Assembly: GCA_964556225.1 (NCBI GenBank)
Contig: CAZKVJ010000030.1
Coordinates: forward strand, 1-25,049
DNA from: CAZKVJ01 sp964556225
Lineage (GTDB): Bacteria > Actinomycetota > Acidimicrobiia > Acidimicrobiales > Ilumatobacteraceae
DNA length: 25,049 bases
Reading direction: 5' to 3'
The translations under genes and the position numbers were made by a program. Positions 8,251 through 15,304 of this stretch are shown one piece after another; the stretch's first letter is position 1; each line of letters starts with the position of its first letter. Below the pieces are notes generated by a model that saw only the letters and a list, made by a program, of their open reading frames with translations, did no database searches and had not been told where the DNA came from.

Positions 8251-9009
8251 TCAGAACGGGAGGCGGCGCCAGATGGCATGGGGGAGGTGGCGGAAGACCA
8301 CGAACACCCAGCGCAGGATGCCCGGCGCCCACACGACACGCGAGCCGCGCCGCAGCCCGCGCACGGTCACCTCGGCGACCGCCTCGGGCGTGGTGGCGAA
8401 CGGAGCCGGCTTCAGCCCCGCGGTCATCCGGCTCGTCACGAACCCGGGCCGCACGATGAGCACCGAGGCACCGCTGCCGGCCAGGGAGTCCGACAGGCCC
8501 TGGGCGAAGCCGTCGAGGCCTGCCTTCGACGAGCCGTACACGAAGTTGGCCTTGCGCACCCGCTCGCCCGCCACCGACGACAGCACCACGAGCCGGCCGT
8601 GCCCCTGGCGACGCTGCTGCTGGGCCACCGCCAGCCCGGCCGACACCGCACCGACGTAGTTCACCGTGACGTCAGCGGCCGCCTGGGCCGGGTCGACGTC
8701 GATCCCCGCGCCGTGGCCCAGCACGCCGAACGCCAGGATCACCAGGTCGAGGTCGCCGATGGTCGAGGCCAGCTCGGCCACGAACGCACCGTGACGGTCC
8801 GCCTGCGTGGCGTCGAAGGCCACCGACTCCACTCGGATGCCGCGCGCCGCCAGCTCGGCGGCGAAGGCATCGGCATCGTCGGGGCGGCGGCTGGCCAGCA
8901 CCACCGTGGTCGTGCCGGTTCCGATCGCCCGCCGCACGATCGCCTGGCCGATGTCGCTGGTGCCGCCGAGCAGCACCACGGTCTGGGGGTCTCCGAACGC
9001 GTTCTCCAT
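8251..9009 (-). CDS. dprE2: DprE2-like decaprenylphosphoryl-2-keto-ribose reductase (SDR)
   Basis: A 252-residue short-chain dehydrogenase. It shows a Rossmann nucleotide-binding loop LLGGTSDIG (13-21), catalytic serine in VVLSSVAGER (141-150) and YGSSK (158-162, the YxxxK pair). The GGTSDIG form, the length and the position just after a DprE1-like gene match DprE2, which reduces decaprenylphosphoryl-2-keto-erythro-pentose to decaprenylphosphoryl-arabinose using NADH or NADPH. The ATG at 9009 is preferred over the adjacent GTG at 9012 because a GAGGA ribosome binding site lies 6 bases before the ATG and only 3 before the GTG. It follows the DprE1-like gene after 33 bases with no promoter-like hexamer, so it is probably co-transcribed. 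Its stop is 6 bases from the converging giant gene. Confidence 0.85.
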   Translation of the reverse strand: MENAFGDPQTVVLLGGTSDIGQAIVRRAIGTGTTTVVLASRRPDDADAFAAELAARGIRVESVAFDATQADRHGAFVAELASTIGDLDLVILAFGVLGHGAGIDVDPAQAAADVTVNYVGAVSAGLAVAQQQRRQGHGRLVVLSSVAGERVRKANFVYGSSKAGLDGFAQGLSDSLAGSGASVLIVRPGFVTSRMTAGLKPAPFATTPEAVAEVTVRGLRRGSRVVWAPGILRWVFVVFRHLPHAIWRRLPF

Positions 9010-9042
9010 CACCGGTCCTCGATCGCTTCGACGTTGCCCAGG

Positions 9043-10410
9043 TCAGCCCACCAGGCGCAGCCGGCGGGCCAGGTCGCTGACCCACACACCCGTCGGATCG
9101 GCCTTGTCGCGCACCGCCCGCCACTCGTCCAGGCGGGGGTAGGCGGCGCCCAGCGCATCGGGGCGAAGGTGGGCGTCCTTGGCCAGGTAGTGGCGGCCGC
9201 CGGCGTCGAGCACCCACCGGTCGAGCTCGGCGAACATCTCGGGCACCCCCCGCCGCCCCGCCGCCAGGTCGAGCGCCAGCGTCCAGCCGGGCATCGGGAA
9301 CGACAGCGGCGCCGGGCTCGACCCGCCGAAGCGCTTCAGCACCGCCAGGAACGACGGGGCGTGGCTGCGCGACAGCCGCTCCACGACCCGGCGCAGCACG
9401 TCCTCGGCGCCGAAGGGCACGGCGAACTGGTACTGCACGAAGCCGTGCCGGCCGTACATGCGGTTCCAGGAGCGCACCAGGTCGAGCGGGTGGAAGAAGT
9501 AGCCGATCGACTCGAGGCCGGTGTGCGGCCCCCTCGGCGCCTTGCGGTACCAGACCTCGTTGAACGCCCGCACCGTGACCGGGTTCAGCAGCCCGTCGGG
9601 CACCAGCGGCGGTGCAGTCACCAGCGCGCTCGGGCCGTACGCCAGCGGCGACTGCCGGTCGCGCGCCGGCAGGTCGGCAACCTCGGCGTGGTCGCCGCGG
9701 GTGAGCACCCCCCGGCCGAGGTGACGGCCGGTGGCGAGCAGGTCGATCCAGGCGACCGAGTAGCGGTACCGGTGGTCGCCCTCGGTCATGCGGGCACACA
9801 GGTCGTCGAGGTCGGTGGTGCGCTCGGTGTCGATGAGCATCCGGCTCGTCGTGATGGGGAGCAGGCGGATCGTGGCCTCGAGGATCACCCCGGTGAGACC
9901 CATGCCGCCCACGGTCGCCCAGTAGAGCGCCGGCTCCTGCGCGGGCCCGATCTCGTGCACCGAACCGTCGGCGAGCATCAGCTGCATGGTCGTGACGTGG
10001 TGGCCGAAGCTGCCGTCGCGGTGATGGTTCTTGCCGTGGATGTCGGCCGCGATGGCGCCGCCGATCGTGACCGCCCGGGTACCCGGCGTCACCGGCACGA
10101 ACCAGCCCCGTGGCACGAGGTGGCGCAGCAGGGCGTCGAGGCTCACCCCGGCCCCGACCCGCACCGTGCCCTCGGCCGGGTCGAGCACCATCGGGCCTTG
10201 GTCGTCGGCCAGCTCGAGCACCAGGCCACCGGCGTTCTGAGCCGGCGCCCCGTACGAGCGGCCGAGCCCCCGAGCGATGGCTCCCCGGTCGTCGGCGAGG
10301 TGGAGCGCGGCCCGGACCTCGGCCTCGCCCCTGGCCGGCACCACCCTGGCCACGGTGGGCGCGGTGGCGCCCCACCCGGTGACCGGTTGACGTCGCACGT
10401 GATCCGCCAT
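9043..10410 (-). CDS. dprE1: DprE1-like decaprenylphosphoryl-ribose 2'-oxidase (FAD)
   Basis: A 455-residue vanillyl-alcohol-oxidase-family flavoenzyme matching DprE1 end to end: ARGLGRSYGAPAQNAGG (46-62), VTIGGAIAADIHGKNHH (114-130), WATVGGMGLTG (164-174), QYQFAVPF (326-333), APLSFPMPGW (367-376), LAKDAH (409-414) and a C-terminal DLARRL. It oxidises the 2'-hydroxyl of decaprenylphosphoryl-ribose, the first half of the epimerisation to arabinose. The lysine equivalent to M. tuberculosis K418 is K411. The cysteine hit by benzothiazinones (C387) aligns with A379, and Y314 aligns with F306. The ATG has TAGGAT 9 bases upstream, so the gene probably has its own leaderless promoter although it directly follows a methyltransferase gene. 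Assigned from recalled DprE1 motifs rather than an alignment tool. Confidence 0.9.
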   Translation of the reverse strand: MADHVRRQPVTGWGATAPTVARVVPARGEAEVRAALHLADDRGAIARGLGRSYGAPAQNAGGLVLELADDQGPMVLDPAEGTVRVGAGVSLDALLRHLVPRGWFVPVTPGTRAVTIGGAIAADIHGKNHHRDGSFGHHVTTMQLMLADGSVHEIGPAQEPALYWATVGGMGLTGVILEATIRLLPITTSRMLIDTERTTDLDDLCARMTEGDHRYRYSVAWIDLLATGRHLGRGVLTRGDHAEVADLPARDRQSPLAYGPSALVTAPPLVPDGLLNPVTVRAFNEVWYRKAPRGPHTGLESIGYFFHPLDLVRSWNRMYGRHGFVQYQFAVPFGAEDVLRRVVERLSRSHAPSFLAVLKRFGGSSPAPLSFPMPGWTLALDLAAGRRGVPEMFAELDRWVLDAGGRHYLAKDAHLRPDALGAAYPRLDEWRAVRDKADPTGVWVSDLARRLRLVG

Positions 10411-10419
10411 GGCCCGCCA

Positions 10420-10425
10420 ATCCTA
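10420..10425 (-). promoter_or_regulatory. -10 hexamer TAGGAT overlapping a stop codon
   Basis: TAGGAT ends 9 bases before the ATG of the dprE1-like gene at 10410. Its first three bases are the TAG stop codon of the methyltransferase gene (10423-10425), so one triplet serves both purposes. Confidence 0.55.
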
Positions 10426-11208
10426 CCGAGCGGGTCCGCCCCGACGGGGGTGCCGGGCGACGGCGAACAGCACCAGCGTCGAGGGATCGACGTGAGCGTC
10501 CACCCGGAAACGGGCGTCGGTGATGGCCGGGCCCCCGCTCGCCCGGCGGTTCACCAGCGGGTACACCAGCCGGCGGCCGGCCGCGTGCAGCTGCACGTAC
10601 CACGAGCGCGGCAGCCGGTGCCGCCATCCGAACGGGTCGAGGCGCAGCAGCCGCGCCCCGGTGCGCCGGCGCCGCTCGAAGTCGGCCTTGACCACCTCGT
10701 CGCCGTCGAGACCGAGCACCTCGACCTCGTGGAAGTGCCGTCCGAGCAGCTCCGTCAGCTCCGGCGACTCGAAGAGGTGCACGTGGTAGGGGTTCTCGAA
10801 GTCGGCCGGGGCGTTCGGGGTGATCACGAACGCCGTCCCGCCGTCACCGAGCACCCGCGCCAGCTCGGCCACGTGCCCCTCCGGCTGGTGGAAGTGCTCG
10901 ATCAGGTGCGACGAGCACACCCAGTCGGCGGCACCCGTTCGCAGCGGCAGGTGGGCCCCGTCGCCGCAGACGGCACCGAGCGACGTGGCCGCAGCGGCGA
11001 TCGCCGCCGTCGGTGGGTCGTAGTCGACACCCAGCACCCGGCGCCCCGGCCCCTCGAGGCGCGCCGACTCGGCACCCACCCCGCAGCCGATGTCGAGCAC
11101 CAAACCGGACCCCAGGCGGGCGATGACCTCGCGGTACCCGGCGTCGTGCAGCGCGAGCAGCGCCGGCGGGGTCTGGTCCTGGAGGGGGCGTTCGCCCGTC
11201 AGCTTCAT
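10423..11208 (-). CDS. SAM-dependent class I methyltransferase
   Basis: A 261-residue class I (Rossmann) methyltransferase. The SAM-binding motif VLDIGCGVGAESARLE spans residues 37-52, an acidic residue ends the second strand (VLGVDYDP, 58-65), and CSSHLIEHFHQPEGHVAELARVL is a typical post-motif segment. FVITPNAPADFENPYHVHLF follows. It resembles methyltransferases found in glycan and lipid biosynthesis clusters. The substrate is unknown; the neighbouring glycosyltransferase and DprE genes suggest an envelope sugar or lipid. The ATG at 11208 has a GAGGG ribosome binding site 5 bases upstream, and a TACACT hexamer about 50 bases upstream, so unlike its neighbours this gene seems to have a leader. 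The frame is open far upstream, but that part is arginine-rich and antisense to the GT4 gene. Confidence 0.8.
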   Translation of the reverse strand: MKLTGERPLQDQTPPALLALHDAGYREVIARLGSGLVLDIGCGVGAESARLEGPGRRVLGVDYDPPTAAIAAAATSLGAVCGDGAHLPLRTGAADWVCSSHLIEHFHQPEGHVAELARVLGDGGTAFVITPNAPADFENPYHVHLFESPELTELLGRHFHEVEVLGLDGDEVVKADFERRRRTGARLLRLDPFGWRHRLPRSWYVQLHAAGRRLVYPLVNRRASGGPAITDARFRVDAHVDPSTLVLFAVARHPRRGGPAR

Positions 11209-11256
11209 CGGGGCCCTCGTGATGCGGGATGGCGGTTGGCGGGCAAGCGGCGCCCG

Positions 11257-11262
11257 TAGTGT
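11257..11262 (+). promoter_or_regulatory. -10 hexamer TAGTGT of a leaderless promoter
   Basis: TAGTGT lies 8 bases before the GTG at 11271 and supports that start over the ATG-like position 14 codons upstream, which would precede the hexamer. Confidence 0.55.
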
Positions 11263-11263
11263 A
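11258..11263 (-). promoter_or_regulatory. -10 hexamer TACACT, overlapping the opposite -10
   Basis: On the minus strand TACACT fits TANNNT and shares five of six base pairs with the plus-strand TAGTGT. It would start a transcript with a leader of about 40 bases ending in the GAGGG site of the methyltransferase gene. Confidence 0.4.
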
Positions 11264-11270
11264 CGAACCC

Positions 11271-12497
11271 GTGCCCGGGACCGACCTGCACCCTCTCGCC
11301 GACGAGCTGATCTCGCTCGGGGTGCGTCGCATCCACTCCTTCGCCTGGCGCGACCTCGACGACCCTGACGCCGGCGGTTCGGAGGTCCACGCCGACCACG
11401 TCTTGCGGCGGTGGGTCGAGGCCGGCCTCGAGGTGGTGCACCGCACGTCCACCGCCGACTCGCCGCGGCGCTTCTGGCGCAACGGGTACGAGGTGGTCCA
11501 GCGGGGCAGCCGCTACGGCGTGTTCGGGCGGGCGGCGGCCGCCGAGGTGGCCCGGCGCGAGGGCCGGCGCGACGCGGTGATCGAGATCTGGAACGGGGTG
11601 CCGTGGATCTCGCCGCTGTGGGCCCGCTGCCCCCAGGTGACGTGGTTGCACCACGTGCACGGCCCGATGTGGGACCAGGTGCTGCCCGGGCCGGCCGCCG
11701 GTCTCGGCCGGGTGCTCGAGACCCGGCTGGCCCCACCCCTGTACCGCGGCCGGCCCGTGGTCACGCTGGCCGACGCGTCGCGCGACGAGCTCGTCCACCT
11801 CGGCTTCGACCCCGCGTTCGTCCACGTCGTCCCGCCCGGGATCGACCCCTCGTTCAGCCCTGACGCCTCCCGGCGCTCCGCCACCCCGCTCGTCGTGACG
11901 GTCGGACGCCTCGCACCGGTGAAGCGGTTCGCGCTCGCGCTCGCCGCCGCCGAGGCGGCCCACCGCCGGGTGCCGGAGCTCGAGGTGGTGGTCGTCGGCG
12001 AGGGCCCCGACCGCCCCGAGCTCGAACGCTGGATCGCCGACCACGACGCCGGCGGCTGGGTGCGCCTGGCTGGGCGCATCGACCACGACGAGCTGATCGA
12101 CCTGTACCGCCGGGCCTGGGTGGTGCTGAGCGCGTCGCTGGCCGAGGGCTGGGGCATGACCCTGACCGAGGCCGGGGCGTGCGCCACCCCGGCCGTTGCC
12201 ACCGACGTGGTCGGCCACCGTGGCGCCGTCGTGCCGGGCGTCACCGGCGAGCTCGTCGAAACCGTCGCCGACCTCGGCATCGTCCTCGCCGACCTGCTGG
12301 CCGATCCCGTCCGCCGAGAGCGCTACGGCCGCGCCGCCGCCGAGCGGGCTCGCGCCCTCACCTGGGACCGCACGGCCCACGACACCTTGGCGATCCTCCT
12401 GAGCGAGACCCGCCGCCGCGCCCTCGCTCCTTCCCGTTCGGAGGGGGAGGTGGCTAGCCGGCGTAGACGCCGAGGCCGAACGTCACGGCCCACGTGA
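11271..12497 (+). CDS. Family 4 glycosyltransferase (GT-B)
   Basis: A 408-residue GT-B retaining glycosyltransferase. The N-terminal half has WRDLDDPDAGGSEVHADHV, the usual acceptor-side loop of this subgroup. The C-terminal half has VVTVGRLAPVKRF, VVVGEGPDRPELE and the donor-binding EGWGMTLTEAG (about 292-302) with the two conserved glutamates. It is cytoplasmic or membrane-peripheral and probably adds a hexose to a lipid-linked glycan; the sugar is not readable from sequence. The start is placed at GTG 11271 (VPGTDLHPLADEL) because TAGTGT lies 8 bases upstream. The first 14 codons of the longer frame would overlap the promoter. The last 44 bases overlap the 3' end of the converging ubiA-like gene, and the tail there is arginine-rich and probably not conserved. 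Confidence 0.85.
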   Translation: MPGTDLHPLADELISLGVRRIHSFAWRDLDDPDAGGSEVHADHVLRRWVEAGLEVVHRTSTADSPRRFWRNGYEVVQRGSRYGVFGRAAAAEVARREGRRDAVIEIWNGVPWISPLWARCPQVTWLHHVHGPMWDQVLPGPAAGLGRVLETRLAPPLYRGRPVVTLADASRDELVHLGFDPAFVHVVPPGIDPSFSPDASRRSATPLVVTVGRLAPVKRFALALAAAEAAHRRVPELEVVVVGEGPDRPELERWIADHDAGGWVRLAGRIDHDELIDLYRRAWVVLSASLAEGWGMTLTEAGACATPAVATDVVGHRGAVVPGVTGELVETVADLGIVLADLLADPVRRERYGRAAAERARALTWDRTAHDTLAILLSETRRRALAPSRSEGEVASRRRRRGRTSRPT

Positions 12498-13323
12498 GGC
12501 CCAACAGCTGGATCACCCGGTCGGAGACGAAGATCTCCTCGGGCGCTCCCCCGTGGCCCTGTTCGAGCACCAGCAGGTAGCGCAGCAACGCCGCCAGCAT
12601 CGGCACGATCGACAGCTCGTACCAGGGGAACGTCGTCTCGGCCAGCTCACGGGTCTCGAACGCCCACAGGCAGTAGGCCACCAGCGCCGCCCCACAGCTG
12701 ATGGCGAGCACCGTCTGCAGGTACGTGAGCGTGTAGTCCTCGAGCGTGGCCCGGGTGGTGGCCGCCGCCTCGCCCATCTCGCGCAGCTCGGCGTAGCGCT
12801 TCCCGGTGACGATGAACAGGGAGCCGAACGTCACGACGAGGATGAACCACGTCGACATGTCGACCTCGGCGGCGAACGCACCGCCGATGGCCCGCAGCAC
12901 GAACCCGCCAGCGATGGCGACGAGGTCGAGCACGGCGATGTGCTTCCAGATCGAGCTGTACGTGAGGGTGAGAGCGACGTACACGGCCAGCGTGAGCGCG
13001 GTCTTCGGGTTGGCGACGAAGCCGATCCCGACCCCGCCGACCAGCGCCAGCGTGCCCACCACCCGCGCCACGCCGATCGAGATCGCTCCCGACGCGATCG
13101 GCCGGTGGCGCTTGGTGGGGTGCGCGCGGTCGGCCTCGACGTCGAGCACGTCGTTCCAGTAGTAGGTGCCGCTCGCCGCCAGGCAGAACCCGACGAACGC
13201 CACGATCGTCAGCCCCAGCTCCTTGGGGTCGTCGAGCACACCGGCAGCGGCCGGGGCGGCGAAGACCAGCAGGTTCTTGAGCCACTGCTTGGGCCGGGCC
13301 TCCTTGACGAGCGCGCGGATCAC
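12454..13323 (-). CDS. ubiA: Decaprenyl-phosphate phosphoribosyltransferase-like UbiA protein
   Basis: A 289-residue intramembrane prenyltransferase of the UbiA family with about nine hydrophobic segments. The N-terminus ARPKQWLKNLLVFAAP, the first Asp-rich motif YYWNDVLDVEADRAHPTKRH and the second region IWKHIAVLDLVAIAGGFVLR match actinobacterial enzymes like Rv3806c. Those join PRPP to decaprenyl phosphate to give decaprenylphosphoryl-5-phosphoribose, the first committed step to decaprenylphosphoryl-arabinose. The GTG start overlaps the stop of the HAD gene as GTGA, so the two are translationally coupled. The DprE1/DprE2-like genes lie about 2 kb downstream on the same strand, supporting this role over quinone or haem prenylation. 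The C-terminus overlaps the converging GT4 gene by 44 bases. Confidence 0.88.
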   Translation of the reverse strand: MIRALVKEARPKQWLKNLLVFAAPAAAGVLDDPKELGLTIVAFVGFCLAASGTYYWNDVLDVEADRAHPTKRHRPIASGAISIGVARVVGTLALVGGVGIGFVANPKTALTLAVYVALTLTYSSIWKHIAVLDLVAIAGGFVLRAIGGAFAAEVDMSTWFILVVTFGSLFIVTGKRYAELREMGEAAATTRATLEDYTLTYLQTVLAISCGAALVAYCLWAFETRELAETTFPWYELSIVPMLAALLRYLLVLEQGHGGAPEEIFVSDRVIQLLGLTWAVTFGLGVYAG

Positions 13324-14024
13324 ACCGCCACCTCGACCGGCCGGTGCGACAGGACGACGCCCTTGGCCCAGACGGCCTGGTCGGCCATGGCCAGCAGCTC
13401 ACGGTCCCCGGACGAGTCGCCGTACGCCCAGATCGTCGCGCCGTCGAGGTCGTGCTCGGCGAGCCATTCGCGCAGACGGCGCTCCTTCTCCGGCCCGCGA
13501 CAGTTCGGGCCGTCGAGGCCGCCGGTGCAACGTCCGGCCGCGTCGACCGCGATCCGCGTGCAGAGCACCGCATCGACCCCGAGTCGACGGGCCAACGGCT
13601 CGAGGTAGCTGGTGAGCGAAGCGCTGACCAGGACGACCAGGTGACCCTGTTCCTGGTGCCAGCGGAGCCGGCCGAGCGTGTCGGGGCGCAGCCAGCCGGA
13701 GTAGATGACGTCGGCGTGCAGGGCACCCAGGCGATCGACCTCGGCCCGGTCGCGTCCGGTCACCGCCGCGCCGACGCCGATCACCTTCAGCGCCTCTCGG
13801 TCACGACGGATCAGGGCCCGGGCGACGCCCAGCGGATGGCGGCAGACACCGAGCACGAGCCGGGTCCGTCCGGCCAGGCGCGCGAGAAACGGCACGACGC
13901 AGTCGCGCGTGGTCAGGGTCCCGTCCACGTCGAACGCAGCAACCACGGCAGGCGCGTTGGGCACCGGCGAATCGTGGCACGGCGGGCCCGGCGTCGAGTG
14001 GATGGCGGCGTCCTCCATCGTCAC
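13320..14024 (-). CDS. HAD-IB family phosphatase
   Basis: A 234-residue HAD hydrolase of the SerB-like IB group. Motif I is FDVDGTLT, motif II is LVSASLTSYLE and motif III is YGDSSGDRELL; a helical cap lies between I and II. The Asp nucleophile, second Asp, Ser and Lys environments all look intact. The start is placed at GTG 14024, which overlaps the aroA stop as GTGA like five other junctions here; ATG 14018 two codons later is the alternative. The gene is coupled by another GTGA overlap to the phosphoribosyltransferase-like ubiA. That suggests it removes the 5-phosphate from decaprenylphosphoryl-5-phosphoribose, a step attributed to the unrelated PAP2-type Rv3807c in mycobacteria. Fold assignment is firm; the substrate is inference. 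Confidence 0.85.
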   Translation of the reverse strand: MTMEDAAIHSTPGPPCHDSPVPNAPAVVAAFDVDGTLTTRDCVVPFLARLAGRTRLVLGVCRHPLGVARALIRRDREALKVIGVGAAVTGRDRAEVDRLGALHADVIYSGWLRPDTLGRLRWHQEQGHLVVLVSASLTSYLEPLARRLGVDAVLCTRIAVDAAGRCTGGLDGPNCRGPEKERRLREWLAEHDLDGATIWAYGDSSGDRELLAMADQAVWAKGVVLSHRPVEVAV

Positions 14025-15304
14025 GCGCCGCTCAGCGCGTCGAGCGCCTCCCAGTACCGGGGCCAGCTCTTCGACACGACGTCGGGCGCGTCGATCTCGA
14101 CGCCGGGGACGACCAACCCGACGAGGGCGACCGCCATCGCCAGGCGGTGATCGTGGTGCGTGTCGATCCGCCCACCGTGCAGCGGCACCCCGCCACGGAC
14201 GGCCAGCCCGTCCCACTCCACCTCGACCGAGGCCCCCAGGCGAGCCAGCTCGGCCGCGAGATCGCCGAGGCGGTCGCTCTCCTTCTCGCGGATGAACCCG
14301 ACACCGGTGATGCGGGTGGTGCCCGACGCGAACGCCGCCACCACGGCGAGGGTGGGGACCAGGTCGGACATCTCGACCATGTCCACCTCGATGCCCCGCA
14401 GCGCCTCCCCGTCCCGCTCGACGACGGTGCGCGAGGGATCGATCCGCGCCCGGCAGCCCATCTCGGCCAGCAGCGCGCCGAAGCGGGCGTCGCCCTGCAG
14501 TGAGTCCGACCCGAGACCGGGCACCTCGACCCGGCCTCCCACGATGGCCGCTGCCGCCAGCGGGTAGCTCGCCGACGAGGCGTCGGGCTCCACGGCATAC
14601 ACCGTGGGTCGGTAGGCGCCGGGCGGGACCGCCACCAGGCGCTCCTCGACCACGATCCCTGAGATCCCGAACGACGCCATCACCGCAGCGGTCATCTCGA
14701 CGTATGGGCGCGAGACCAGCGGGCTCGTCAGGTCGATGCGCAGGCCACCCTCGAGCAGCGGGGCGATCATCATCAGCGCGCTGACGTACTGGCTCGACAC
14801 GTCACCGGGCATCGAGACCGTGCCCCCGCGAAGGGCACCCCGGGTCACCGTGACGGGAAGGTGGCCCCAGGTCTCGCCCGCCTCGACCCCGGCCCCGAGC
14901 GCCGCGAGCGCGTCGTGCAGGGGCGCCATCGGCCGGGCCCGCAGCGGCGGCTCACCGTCGACGACGTAGGGCCCCGGCCCGAGTGCCGCCACCGCCGTCA
15001 CGAAGCGCGACGTGGTGCCCGCCAGGTGCGCCGGCAGGCGCAACGGCCCAGGAGCCAGCTCGCCGCCGGTGCCGTGCACGGTGAGCGACCCTGCCTCGTC
15101 GAGCGCGCCGATGCCGATACCGAGGCGCTCGAGGCAGTCCACCATGGCGCCGGTGTCGTCACCGGGCGCGATCCCCACGATCGTGCTGGGGCCGGGGGCG
15201 AGCGCGGCGCACACCAACGCCCGGTTGGCGATGCTCTTCGACGGTGGGACGGCGACGACGGCGTCGAGCGGCCCCCGTGCCGGGCGGATCCTGCGGGTGG
15301 CCAT
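14021..15304 (-). CDS. aroA: 3-phosphoshikimate 1-carboxyvinyltransferase (EPSP synthase)
   Basis: A 427-residue, full-length EPSP synthase. It transfers the enolpyruvyl group of PEP to shikimate-3-phosphate, the sixth step of the shikimate pathway. Visible motifs are PPSKSIANRAL (20-30) at the phosphate-binding N-terminus, AGTTSRFV for the PEP-binding loop, GDVSSQYVSALMM, EPDASSASYPLAAAAI, and the C-terminal IREKESDRLGDLA and DHRLAMAVAL. In the PEP loop the residue after the conserved Arg is Phe, where E. coli has Pro101. The ATG overlaps the tyrA stop by one base (TGATG), showing coupling. It sits between the prephenate dehydrogenase and HAD genes; cmk, which often follows aroA in related operons, is absent here. 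Confidence 0.95.
   Translation of the reverse strand: MATRRIRPARGPLDAVVAVPPSKSIANRALVCAALAPGPSTIVGIAPGDDTGAMVDCLERLGIGIGALDEAGSLTVHGTGGELAPGPLRLPAHLAGTTSRFVTAVAALGPGPYVVDGEPPLRARPMAPLHDALAALGAGVEAGETWGHLPVTVTRGALRGGTVSMPGDVSSQYVSALMMIAPLLEGGLRIDLTSPLVSRPYVEMTAAVMASFGISGIVVEERLVAVPPGAYRPTVYAVEPDASSASYPLAAAAIVGGRVEVPGLGSDSLQGDARFGALLAEMGCRARIDPSRTVVERDGEALRGIEVDMVEMSDLVPTLAVVAAFASGTTRITGVGFIREKESDRLGDLAAELARLGASVEVEWDGLAVRGGVPLHGGRIDTHHDHRLAMAVALVGLVVPGVEIDAPDVVSKSWPRYWEALDALSGA

Noticed and set aside
8278..11259. A 993-codon open frame on the plus strand opposite dprE2, dprE1 and the methyltransferase gene
   Set aside because: It spans three convincing genes on the other strand and has shadow-type composition.
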